Positions 17,365 through 25,348 of a stretch of DNA of 64,000 nt are shown here, one piece after another (within the stretch, counting starts at the first letter, position 1; each line of letters begins with the position of its first letter). This DNA comes from Alteribacillus bidgolensis (GTDB lineage Bacteria; Bacillota; Bacilli; Bacillales; Marinococcaceae). The notes beneath the pieces were generated by a model that did no database searches, had not been told where the DNA came from, and saw nothing but the letters and a program-made list of their open reading frames with translations. The DNA is taken from the NCBI RefSeq assembly GCF_002886255.1, contig NZ_KZ614149.1, forward strand, positions 1,240,001 through 1,304,000, given 5' to 3'. A program made the position numbers and the translations under genes.

Positions 17365-17780
17365 GCGTTCCCCTCCTTTATCATCTTGTTTGATTCAAAA
17401 GCGGAAAGCTTTTGACGAATTCCATGGGGAATCGATTCGCTTTTTTGTGTTTCAAAGTTAAAATGTACAACAACCGCTTTTCCTCTCGCTATTACTCCAC
17501 GGCTGCTTGAAATTTCATGATCTATTTCAAAGCTTTTGTTCCCTATACGTGAAACCGTTGTAAATATGGTAAGACGTTCATCAAAATAAGCTTGCTGAAC
17601 AAAATCACAACTTGTTGACGCCAATATAAACGGCCATTTATCCATTTCCATCATCGTGTCCAGCTCACGAAATAATTCTATCCTTGCTTCTTCTAAATAA
17701 ATAAAGTAACTTATGTTGCTGACATGACCGAGTCCATCTGTTTCACATGCTCTTACCTTTACCTTCCATTTGTGTACCAC
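17361..17780 (-). CDS. Hotdog-fold acyl-CoA thioesterase
   Basis: 139-aa protein of the 4-hydroxybenzoyl-CoA thioesterase/YbgC type. It carries the VRACETDGLGHVSNISYF active-site segment, where the first Asp after the turn is the usual catalytic residue, and EEARIELFREL of the long hotdog helix. It probably releases free acids from acyl-CoA to keep CoA available. The first codon is GTG and no strong RBS is visible, so the start may be a few codons off. It overlaps the kinase gene by 4 nt. Confidence 0.85.
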   Translation of the reverse strand: MVHKWKVKVRACETDGLGHVSNISYFIYLEEARIELFRELDTMMEMDKWPFILASTSCDFVQQAYFDERLTIFTTVSRIGNKSFEIDHEISSSRGVIARGKAVVVHFNFETQKSESIPHGIRQKLSAFESNKMIKEGNA

Positions 17781-17874
17781 TTTTTACATGCACCGCCTTT
17801 CTCATTCGCAAATAATCCATTCGTCAAGCTGTTCATAGCATGACCACGCTCTCTTCACTGACAGGAGATGATGC

Positions 17875-18654
17875 TTATCGGTGCTTAAAATTGGGTTTTC
17901 TTTTTTCGATAAATGCATTTACCCCTTCCTTGACATCCTCGGTTTGAAAAACGTCAACAAATAGATCTGCTTCTTTTTCCAATCCATCAGACAGGTTCAT
18001 TTCTATTCCTTCGTTAACCGCTTTTTTGATACGCGAAAGAGCTTGTAACGACTGATCTGCCATATGAGAAGCTGCTTGCCTTGCCATTTCCATTCCTCTT
18101 CCGGTTGGTACAACTTTATTGACGAGGCCGATTTTTTCTGCTTCCTCTGCGTTAATAGGTTCACCGCTAAACATTAATTCTTTAGCTTTTGCTGTTCCTA
18201 CTAATCTTGGTAAACGCTGGGTGCCTCCCCCGCCGGGAAACAATCCGAGTTTTACTTCAGGAAGACCTACTTGTGCATGGGCCTCTGCAATTCTCATATC
18301 ACACGTTAAAGCTAACTCACATCCACCACCGAAAGTCATCCCATTTAATAGAGCTATGGTTGGTTTAGGTAAATCTTCTAATTCTTGCAGCATGTGATGA
18401 GAATTCATAACATAGTTTTTCATATCCGGATTTCCCATCAGCTCTGGAAATTCTTTTATATCTGCGCCAGCCATAAATGCTTTATCACCAGCTCCAGTTA
18501 AAATAACGCAGACAACCTCGTCGTCTTCACGAATGTTCTCAGTGATTTCTTTTAAATCAGATGTCACTTGCTTACTCAACACGTTTAAAGGCGGATTATC
18601 TATTGTAACAACTGCAATACCGTCTTCTTTCTTCCATTTTACTACTTCAGCCAT
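17875..18654 (-). CDS. Enoyl-CoA hydratase (crotonase)
   Basis: 259-aa crotonase with both oxyanion-hole loops (GAGDKAFMAGADIKEF and LNGMTFGGGCELALTCDMRI) and both catalytic-glutamate regions of true hydratases: GGCELALTCD, and GLPEVKLGLFPGGGGTQRLP. It hydrates 2-enoyl-CoA to 3-hydroxyacyl-CoA. The start overlaps the stop of the preceding dehydrogenase gene (TAATG), so the two are translationally coupled and catalyse consecutive steps of beta-oxidation. Confidence 0.93.
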   Translation of the reverse strand: MAEVVKWKKEDGIAVVTIDNPPLNVLSKQVTSDLKEITENIREDDEVVCVILTGAGDKAFMAGADIKEFPELMGNPDMKNYVMNSHHMLQELEDLPKPTIALLNGMTFGGGCELALTCDMRIAEAHAQVGLPEVKLGLFPGGGGTQRLPRLVGTAKAKELMFSGEPINAEEAEKIGLVNKVVPTGRGMEMARQAASHMADQSLQALSRIKKAVNEGIEMNLSDGLEKEADLFVDVFQTEDVKEGVNAFIEKRKPNFKHR

Positions 18655-19538
18655 TATACTTTCGCTCCTTTTTCGTCATAGTTATACCAGCCTTTTCCAG
18701 TTTTTCTTCCTAATTCGCCAGCTTTTACTTTTTCTTCTACGGATTTAGCAGGTTTATCGGCAGGATTGCCTGTTTCCTTGTATAGCTGCATATTGCCGTA
18801 ATAGCCTACATCGATTCCAGAAAGATCCATTAAACCAAATGGCCCCAAAGGATGGTTTAATGCTTTTTCACAAATAACATCAATGTCTTCAACATCAGCA
18901 TATCCTTCTTCATACAAGGAAAGGGCTTCTTTTGTAAGCGCAAATAATATACGATTTGCGATAAAACCATATATCTCTTTTTGTAATAGTACTCCGGTTC
19001 TTCCAATTCTTTTGCATACGTCCATCGCCGTTTGAGCTGTTTTTTCAGAAGTAGCATCACTTTTTACAACTTCTACGCAGTCCATGACAAGCGGCGGAAA
19101 GAAAAAGTGCATGTTGCACACTTTGTCCGGACGGCTAGTGACATCGGCAATTTTAGAATTTACAATAGTAGAGCTGTTGGTTGCTAATACGGCATGGGAA
19201 GGTGCGTATTGATCAAGTTTTTCAAATACTTCTCTTTTCACTTCAAGTTTTTCTACGACAGCTTCAATGACAAAGTCCGTTTCAGCTGCCGCTTCTTCTA
19301 AACTAGTTGTCATATAAAGCTTAGAAAAAGCTTCTTCTTTCTTTCCTTCTGATATTTTTTCTTTTTTTACCCACCTGCTCATATGTCCTTCAAGTTGTTC
19401 TCTTGCTTTTTGTAAAGCGTCTTCGTTAATATCTTGCAAATAAGTAGTAAATCCTCCGAGTGCACATAGGATGGCAATTTGATGTCCCATCGAACCAGCA
19501 CCAAGCACCGTTACTTTATTCACGTTTTCTGCTTTCAT
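18654..19538 (-). CDS. 3-hydroxyacyl-CoA dehydrogenase
   Basis: 294 aa; the NAD-binding fold begins VTVLGAGSMGHQIAILCALG (residues 9-28) and the catalytic region includes NSSTIVNSKIADVTSRPDKV and the histidine in NMHFFFPP, followed by the C-terminal helical domain with GPFGLMDLSGIDV. It oxidises 3-hydroxyacyl-CoA with NAD. First gene of the second half of the island: a palindromic operator lies 15-33 nt before its start, within the 55-nt gap after the TetR gene. RBS GGGAGG. Confidence 0.95.
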   Translation of the reverse strand: MKAENVNKVTVLGAGSMGHQIAILCALGGFTTYLQDINEDALQKAREQLEGHMSRWVKKEKISEGKKEEAFSKLYMTTSLEEAAAETDFVIEAVVEKLEVKREVFEKLDQYAPSHAVLATNSSTIVNSKIADVTSRPDKVCNMHFFFPPLVMDCVEVVKSDATSEKTAQTAMDVCKRIGRTGVLLQKEIYGFIANRILFALTKEALSLYEEGYADVEDIDVICEKALNHPLGPFGLMDLSGIDVGYYGNMQLYKETGNPADKPAKSVEEKVKAGELGRKTGKGWYNYDEKGAKV

Positions 19539-19552
19539 ATATATCCTCCCTT

Positions 19553-19571
19553 ATACTAACTAGTCAGTACG
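19553..19571. promoter_or_regulatory. TetR-type operator before hydroxyacyl-CoA dehydrogenase gene
   Basis: TACTAACT/AGTCAGTA (19554-19569), an 8+8 inverted repeat with one mismatch. An almost identical site precedes the acyl-CoA dehydrogenase gene at 24733-24750 and occurs nowhere else that I could find in the window. Confidence 0.8.
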
Positions 19572-19593
19572 TTACTTTTTTAACAAACATTAT

Positions 19594-20172
19594 TTATTCT
19601 TTGTTTTGTTCTGTACTGATTCCGTTAAGAATCATGTCAACATATATAGATGCTACTTCTTTGTCAGATGTTTTTCCTTCAGGATTGAACCACTGGTACG
19701 TCCAATTACAGGCTCCTAGAATTCCTAGAGTTATAATATCGGGTTGTAAGTTTGATCGAAATACACCAGCTTGCATACCATCAATGATCACTTTTTCAAT
19801 CGCGTTTCGAATTTCATCCCGCTTTGGCCTTACTTCATTTAAATGGGATTCGCTTAAATGACGAAATTCTCGGAAGAATACTCTGGCACTTTGGCCTCTA
19901 GGAGAAATGTTAGTGATGAGCATGTCAATAAGCTGATGCAGCTTTTCTACGTGGCTAAGGTTTTTATTTTTTAAAATCGCCTTCTGCTGCTCTAGCACGT
20001 TATCAATATATGAACTGTGTATAGTCATCAAAACCTGTTCTTTACTGTTAAAATAGTAATAAAATGTCCCTTTTGTAACGCCGAGTGTCTGGACGATATC
20101 CCGGATCGACGTTTCAATGAACCCTTGTTGTTCAAATAATTGAATACTTGTCTTTATAATTTCTTCTTTCAT
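19594..20172 (-). CDS. TetR-family repressor of the acyl-CoA island (FadR-like)
   Basis: 192 aa. The N-terminal helix-turn-helix (about 10-55) has the family pattern TSIRDIVQTLGVTKGTFYYYFNSKEQVL. The C-terminal part is a TetR ligand-binding domain with a WTYQWFNPEGK segment seen in acyl-CoA-responsive members. Lying in the middle of the fatty-acid gene cluster between two matching operators, it is very likely the local repressor, released by an acyl-CoA; this mirrors B. subtilis FadR but the operator sequence differs. RBS AAGGGGG lies 8 nt before the ATG. Confidence 0.88.
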   Translation of the reverse strand: MKEEIIKTSIQLFEQQGFIETSIRDIVQTLGVTKGTFYYYFNSKEQVLMTIHSSYIDNVLEQQKAILKNKNLSHVEKLHQLIDMLITNISPRGQSARVFFREFRHLSESHLNEVRPKRDEIRNAIEKVIIDGMQAGVFRSNLQPDIITLGILGACNWTYQWFNPEGKTSDKEVASIYVDMILNGISTEQNKE

Positions 20173-20258
20173 CGTAATAGCCCCCTTGCTGCTAAACTTA
20201 CAGTTTCATAGTATATCACAGCGGCCGTCTTCTTGGGGGCGGTCCTATGCTGTGGGTT

Positions 20259-21869
20259 TTATGCTCTTTTAGCAGATTCCTCCCTGATGGCTCGCCTTAA
20301 AATTTTACCTACATTTGTTTTCGGCAGTTCTTTGCGAAATTCCACTTCACTTGGAACTTTATAGGCAGACATATATTTCCTACAATAATTAATAATGTCT
20401 TCTTCGGTGGTGTGCTGCCCTTCTTTACACACGACCACGGCTTTGACAGTCTCTCCTCGGTATGTATCAGGCACACCGATTACTACTGCTTCTTTTACGG
20501 CTTGATGCTGATAGATGACCTCTTCAACATCACGTGGATAAATATTAAAGCCGCTCGCAATAATCATATCTTTTTTTCTGTCGATAATATAGAGATAGCC
20601 GTCTTCATCCATTTTTCCAATATCGCCAGTGTACAGCCAGCCATCTCTTATAGTAGAAGCGGTTTCTTCCGGCATATTCCAGTACCCTTTCATAACTTGC
20701 GGCCCTTTAATAACTACTTCACCGCTTTCTCCAGCCGTCATTTCTTTTGATCCTGTCGCTGTATCGACAATTTTGTAATCTGTTGATGGAACACCGATGC
20801 CAACACTGCCCACTTTTCTTTCAGCAAACACAGGGTTGCAATGAGTCGTGGGAGAGGTTTCTGACAGGCCGTATCCTTCTAATATTCGAGCTCCCGTTCT
20901 GCGTTCAAAACTGCGCATCAATTCACCTGGCATAGGTGCGCTTCCGCTATTACAAACACGGATAGAGTCCAAACCGTATTTGTCTGCATCCGGATGGTTG
21001 GTCAACGCCACGTACATCGTAGGAACTCCCGGGAACACGGTTGGCTGAAGCTTTTTAATGGTCTCTAATACTTCATCTAATTCAAAACGAGGCAGCAAAA
21101 TGTTCATCGAGCCCGTATAAACACTCATGTTCAGGCATGAAGTCATACCGAATACATGAAATAGAGGAATAACGGTTAAGTATCGTTCTGAACCCTTTTT
21201 CATTTCATCTTTAAAGTATTCATCAATTTGAATAATATTGGCTATGATATTGCGGTGAGTAAGCATGGCGCCTTTAGGACGACCTGTTGTTCCGCCGGTA
21301 TATTGCAAAACGGCAATATCTTCCTGAGGATTTATCGAGACAGGTGCTGGCGGTTTTTCTGATTGCTTTAAAAATGCCGAGAATTCTATTTCACCATATT
21401 TCGAAGCGTATTCTCCGTTGAACTCAACAGCGATTATTTGTTTAATAGAAGTGTTTTGTTTAATACTCTCTAAAACAGGCACTAGAGGAGCGTAAATCAC
21501 AATCGTTTGCGCCCCGGAGTCAGTCAGTATGTGTTCGAGCTCTCTTTCTACGAGCATCGGGTTCACTTGCGTAACGGTTGCACCAGCTTGTAATGTTCCA
21601 TAATAGCTTATGGCAGATTGAGGACAGTTAGGCAGCATGATAGCAACCCGGTCGCCTTTTTTTATTCCGTTTGCTTGAAGTGAAACTGCAAAAGCTCCTG
21701 TTTGCATCCCTAATTCTTTATAGTTGATGGTTTTTCCGTAAAAATATAAGGCAGAGTTATCTGGGTAGCTTTCAATTGTTTGTTCAAGCATTTCCGATAA
21801 TGTCATTTCAGGAACCGTAATTTCTGATTGGATATGGTCTGGATAATGCTTTTTCCATACATTATTCAT
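20259..21869 (-). CDS. AMP-forming fatty acyl-CoA ligase
   Basis: 536-aa ANL-superfamily ligase that activates a carboxylic acid with ATP and CoA. The P-loop YTGGTTGRPKGAMLTHRN, the GYGLSETSP motif, the hinge TGDIGKMDEDGYLYIIDRKK and the C-terminal catalytic lysine in LPKTNVGKILRRAIR are all intact. AAGGAG is 8 nt before the ATG at 21869; a six-codon-longer frame starts inside the RBS. It follows an SDR gene by 24 nt. The acid specificity (long-chain or hydroxy-acid) cannot be read from sequence alone. Confidence 0.93.
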   Translation of the reverse strand: MNNVWKKHYPDHIQSEITVPEMTLSEMLEQTIESYPDNSALYFYGKTINYKELGMQTGAFAVSLQANGIKKGDRVAIMLPNCPQSAISYYGTLQAGATVTQVNPMLVERELEHILTDSGAQTIVIYAPLVPVLESIKQNTSIKQIIAVEFNGEYASKYGEIEFSAFLKQSEKPPAPVSINPQEDIAVLQYTGGTTGRPKGAMLTHRNIIANIIQIDEYFKDEMKKGSERYLTVIPLFHVFGMTSCLNMSVYTGSMNILLPRFELDEVLETIKKLQPTVFPGVPTMYVALTNHPDADKYGLDSIRVCNSGSAPMPGELMRSFERRTGARILEGYGLSETSPTTHCNPVFAERKVGSVGIGVPSTDYKIVDTATGSKEMTAGESGEVVIKGPQVMKGYWNMPEETASTIRDGWLYTGDIGKMDEDGYLYIIDRKKDMIIASGFNIYPRDVEEVIYQHQAVKEAVVIGVPDTYRGETVKAVVVCKEGQHTTEEDIINYCRKYMSAYKVPSEVEFRKELPKTNVGKILRRAIREESAKRA

Positions 21870-21893
21870 ATCTGCCGCTCCTTTCAAATTCTA

Positions 21894-22646
21894 TTAGAAA
21901 GTTAATCCTCCGCCATCAACCATTAACGTTTCACCAGTTATAAAGGATGCTTCATCACAAGCTAAAAATAAGACAGCTTCTGCCACCTCCTCTGGCTTTC
22001 CAATTCTTCCAAGCGCGTTCGCAGATGAAATAATCTGCCATTTTTTTTCATCTTTTCTCCAAGCATCGATAATTGGCGTATCAATGACCCCAGGGCCGAT
22101 GGCATTCACTCGAATGCCGTAGCGGCCGTATTCTAATGCTGCATTTTTTGTAAGAGTGACAAGTCCTCCTTTAGCTGCATTATATGGCCCCGTTCGTTTT
22201 TTCCCTTTAAAACCTAATACACTTGAAGTATTTATAATTGTTCCTTTTCCCTGGTCCAGCATGAAAGGAACCACAGATTTTATACCTAAAAACACTCCTT
22301 TTAAATTTGTATTAATAACCTGGTCCCATTCCTCGGCTGAAATTTCGTGGAGCTTTTTTTCTTTTCCACTAACACCAGCATTATTAAACAAAATATCGAT
22401 TGCTCCCCATTGTTTGAAAGCATATTGCAAACTCTGCCGTACACTGTCTTCATCTGTGACATCCGTTTCTATGAAAAGAGCAGTTCCCCCGTCTGCTTGA
22501 ATACGTTTAGCAGCCCCCTCGCCTTCTATTACATTTTTATCACATAAAAGGACAGAAGCTCCTTCCTCTGCCATTCTTATTGCTGCTGCTTTGCCAATAC
22601 CGCTTGCTGCCCCGGTGACTACCGCGTTTTTTCCTTGCAGCCGCAT
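21894..22646 (-). CDS. SDR-family oxidoreductase
   Basis: 250-aa classical short-chain dehydrogenase: cofactor motif TGAASGIGKA (about 12-21), NNAG, catalytic serine in INTSSVLGF, YxxxK as YNAAK, and the C-terminal GETLMVDGGG. An acidic residue (LLCDKN) at the end of the second strand suggests NAD rather than NADP. One of two adjacent SDRs in the island; it may interconvert keto and hydroxy acyl groups. Confidence 0.92.
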   Translation of the reverse strand: MRLQGKNAVVTGAASGIGKAAAIRMAEEGASVLLCDKNVIEGEGAAKRIQADGGTALFIETDVTDEDSVRQSLQYAFKQWGAIDILFNNAGVSGKEKKLHEISAEEWDQVINTNLKGVFLGIKSVVPFMLDQGKGTIINTSSVLGFKGKKRTGPYNAAKGGLVTLTKNAALEYGRYGIRVNAIGPGVIDTPIIDAWRKDEKKWQIISSANALGRIGKPEEVAEAVLFLACDEASFITGETLMVDGGGLTF

Positions 22647-22664
22647 TACACTCCCCCTTTCTTA

Positions 22665-23441
22665 TTAAACAGCATTCATCCCGCCGTCCACGGCAAGTAT
22701 TTCCCCGGTCACATAGTCAGATGCTTTAGAAGCAAGGAATAAAGCAGCCCCCATTAAATCTTCATCGCCCCCTAATCGCTGTAAAGGAGTGCATTCTATG
22801 ATTGCATCTCCTCCCATTTCTAAGACACCTTTTGACATTTTCGTAGGGAAAAATCCCGGAGCAATCGCATTTACGTTTACATTGGAAGCTCCCCATTTCG
22901 CAGCCAAGTCTTTTGTAAAGGTTACTATTGCTCCTTTGCTTGCATTGTACCCGATCGCGTCCATAATCTTGGGATCTACTCCTTTTAAGCCCGCTATAGA
23001 AGCAATGTTAATAATTTTTCCTGATTTTTGATCTACCATATGTTTTCCAGCTGCTTTTGTCATTAAAAACGTGCCGGTTACATTAACATTCATTACTTTA
23101 TGCCAAGCGTCTATTGGCATCTCTAATGTCGAAGCCCCCCAAGAAGCACCGCTGTTATTCACCAAAATATCCACCGCACCAAATTCATCTATTGTTTCTT
23201 TCACTGTGCGATGCACTTGTTCTTGGTCCGTTACGTCGAAAGGCAAGGCTAGTCCTTTAGTTCCTTTTTTTGTTATTTCTTCAGCAACTTCTTCGCATGC
23301 TTGAACCTTTCTAGAACATATAACTACATTTGCACCTGCATCTGCGTATGCCAACGCCATCTGACGGCCAAGTCCACGACCGCCCCCTGTAACAATGGCT
23401 GTTTTGTTTTCTAAATTAAATAACTGTTGAATGATACTCAC
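22665..23441 (-). CDS. SDR-family oxidoreductase
   Basis: 258-aa classical SDR with TGGGRGLGRQ cofactor motif, NNSG (Ser in place of the usual Ala), catalytic ASIAGL serine and YNASK, and the C-terminal GEILAVDGGMNAV. The basic SRK after the second strand (VVICSRK) suggests NADP use. The start is GTG at 23441, with AAGGAGG 6 nt upstream; a longer TTG frame from 23471 overlaps that RBS. It lies 30 nt after the acyl-CoA dehydrogenase gene and 18 nt before the next SDR gene. Confidence 0.92.
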   Translation of the reverse strand: MSIIQQLFNLENKTAIVTGGGRGLGRQMALAYADAGANVVICSRKVQACEEVAEEITKKGTKGLALPFDVTDQEQVHRTVKETIDEFGAVDILVNNSGASWGASTLEMPIDAWHKVMNVNVTGTFLMTKAAGKHMVDQKSGKIINIASIAGLKGVDPKIMDAIGYNASKGAIVTFTKDLAAKWGASNVNVNAIAPGFFPTKMSKGVLEMGGDAIIECTPLQRLGGDEDLMGAALFLASKASDYVTGEILAVDGGMNAV

Positions 23442-23471
23442 TCTGTACCTCCTTCTTGTTACCGCTTTCAA

Positions 23472-24710
23472 TTAATTGTATAAGCAGTTGTTTTCTCTAA
23501 GTGACGCTTGTTCTCCTAATTCTAATTTAGCGACAGCTTGACGATGTACTTCATCCGGTCCATCCGCCAGCCGCAACGTTCTAATACCGGCATATTGATT
23601 AGCCACCGGGAAATCTTCACTCACACCTGCTGCCCCTAAGGACTGGATTGCTCGGTCAATGACTTTTAAAGCCATATTCGGTGCTACTACTTTAATCATG
23701 GCAATTTCTTTTCGCGCTTCTTTGTTCCCTACTTTATCCATCATATCAGCAGCTTTTAAAACTAGCAGCCGGGCCTGTTCTATCTCAATCCGTGAGTTTG
23801 CGATCCATTCACGAATCACACCTTGCTCTGAAAGCTGTTTGCCAAATGTTTTTCGTTCCTCCACTCTTTTGCATAAAACCTCAAGCGCTCTTTCTGCCGC
23901 ACCAATGATTCTCATACAATGGTGGATACGCCCGGGGCCAAGCCGCCCTTGCGCAATCGCAAACCCTTCTCCTTCTCCAACTAGTATGTTTTTTGCGGGT
24001 ACCCGGACATTATCAAAAGTGATCTCCGCGTGCCCGTGCGGTGCTTCATCATATCCAAACACCGGCAGCATCCGTTCTACTTGTACTCCTGGTGTGTTCA
24101 ACGGAACTAATATCATGGATTGCTGTCTATGTCTTTGTGCATTTACATCGGTTTTCCCCATGAATATTAGTATCTCACACCTTGGATCTCCCGCACCGGA
24201 AGACCACCATTTTCTACCGTTTATCACATATTGATCTCCATCTTTTTTTATATCAGCTTCTATATTTGTGGCATCAGAAGAAGCTACTTGCGGTTCGGTC
24301 ATACAAAAAGTTGAACGAATTTTTCCTTCTAGCAAAGGCTTCAGCCACTTGTCCTGCTGTTCTTTTGTGCCATAGCGCACTAAAACTTCCATATTGCCCG
24401 TATCTGGGGCGGCACAGTTAAATACTTCTGGCGCAATCGGTGAGCGGCCCATTATTTCACAAAGTGGTGCATATTCCAAGTTAGTTAAACCGCTTCCGTA
24501 TTCACTATCTGGCAAAAACAAATTCCAAAGTCCTGCTTTTTTAGCTTTTTCTTTCATTTCTTCCATAATGGGAGGAATGTCTGCAAATCGATCTGGCTGC
24601 GCATCAAGCTGTTCTTTAAATACCTTTTCATTTGGATAGACTACCTCTTCCATAAATTGAATCAGTTTTTCACGCCAAGCCTCAACCTTTTCAGAATAAG
24701 TAAAATTCAT
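23472..24710 (-). CDS. ACAD10/11-type acyl-CoA dehydrogenase
   Basis: 412-aa flavoprotein that aligns through its length with the dehydrogenase half of animal ACAD11: TEPQVASSDATNIEADI, INGRKWWSSGAGDP, SMILVPLNTPGVQVERML, GRLGPGRIHHCMR and LRLADGPDEVH. The YEGT block with the catalytic glutamate of ordinary medium-chain enzymes is replaced by ADGPDEVH, as in ACAD10/11. Those enzymes act on 4-phosphoacyl-CoA made by their kinase domain; here the kinase-like partner is a separate gene (16288-17364). First gene of the island; RBS GGAGG, with a TetR operator 23-40 nt upstream. Confidence 0.92.
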   Translation of the reverse strand: MNFTYSEKVEAWREKLIQFMEEVVYPNEKVFKEQLDAQPDRFADIPPIMEEMKEKAKKAGLWNLFLPDSEYGSGLTNLEYAPLCEIMGRSPIAPEVFNCAAPDTGNMEVLVRYGTKEQQDKWLKPLLEGKIRSTFCMTEPQVASSDATNIEADIKKDGDQYVINGRKWWSSGAGDPRCEILIFMGKTDVNAQRHRQQSMILVPLNTPGVQVERMLPVFGYDEAPHGHAEITFDNVRVPAKNILVGEGEGFAIAQGRLGPGRIHHCMRIIGAAERALEVLCKRVEERKTFGKQLSEQGVIREWIANSRIEIEQARLLVLKAADMMDKVGNKEARKEIAMIKVVAPNMALKVIDRAIQSLGAAGVSEDFPVANQYAGIRTLRLADGPDEVHRQAVAKLELGEQASLRENNCLYN

Positions 24711-24732
24711 TTTACTTCCTCCATTCTCATAA

Positions 24733-24750
24733 ATACTAACCGGTCAGTAT
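24733..24750. promoter_or_regulatory. TetR-type operator before ACAD gene
   Basis: ATACTAACC/GGTCAGTAT, a 9+9 inverted repeat with one mismatch, matching the site at 19553-19571 at 15 of the 18 positions. Confidence 0.82.
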
Positions 24751-24767
24751 GTTGCGGAACAAAACAA

Positions 24768-24799
24768 GCTGCTGTTCTTATTTTGTTTGTACAGCAGCT
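24768..24799 (-). promoter_or_regulatory. Hairpin upstream of the ACAD operator
   Basis: Perfect 9-bp stem AGCTGCTGT / ACAGCAGCT with a 14-nt loop, followed on the minus strand by TGTTTTGTT. It could be a weak terminator shielding the island from ylaH transcription. Confidence 0.4.
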
Positions 24800-24887
24800 G
24801 TTATTTTCTAATATAACTTACTTTTTCAGAAAATTCAACATACTTTTAGAAAAACTATCGGCTGCATAAAGCAAAATAATAGAGACG

Positions 24888-24921
24888 AAAAACCACCCTT
24901 CTGCTATAGAAGGATGGTTTT
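24888..24921 (-). terminator. Rho-independent terminator of ylaH
   Basis: AAAACCATCCTTCT / AGAAGGGTGGTTTTT on the minus strand, 5-nt loop. Confidence 0.88.
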
Positions 24922-24936
24922 CTCTATTGGTTGGGA

Positions 24937-25293
24937 TTACGTTACGCTTCCTTGACTTTCCTGTTCTTGTTTATGTCTCTTTAAGCGGATTTTGTAAATA
25001 CCGAGAACAATCGCTGCGGCGATGAGAGATTCTACGACCGCCATACCTATTGCAAAAATAGTCAGCGGCAATGCTCCGATAAATAACGCTGCATATACAA
25101 TTACATTTTTTAATAGAGGAAGTTTTCTGGCAAACCCTAAATTAAAAACGACAATACACATGAGAACGACAGCAGCATACAGCAGCCAGAACCCCACTAC
25201 TGGATGCTCGTGTACATTCAACAATCCTGCCGTCCAGCTTAATTGATCTTTTGTCACATTGACATCATTCACAGTCGCAGCTGCTGTAATCAT
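24937..25293 (-). CDS. ylaH: YlaH family membrane protein
   Basis: 118-aa protein with three predicted membrane helices (about 33-52, 62-83 and 86-104) and a short basic, cytoplasmic tail KIRLKRHKQEQE. The N-terminal VTKDQLSWTAGLLNV and the HEHPVVGFWLLYAAV block are typical of YlaH orthologues. Function unknown. A TTG codon precedes the ATG; the ATG is chosen, 10 nt from GAGGTG. It lies next to typA, same strand, as in B. subtilis. Confidence 0.88.
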   Translation of the reverse strand: MITAAATVNDVNVTKDQLSWTAGLLNVHEHPVVGFWLLYAAVVLMCIVVFNLGFARKLPLLKNVIVYAALFIGALPLTIFAIGMAVVESLIAAAIVLGIYKIRLKRHKQEQESQGSVT

Positions 25294-25348
25294 CAATTTC
25301 TTTCACCTCTATGCTGCTCTGCTGCCATAAAGGCGCAGAGGTATCTGC

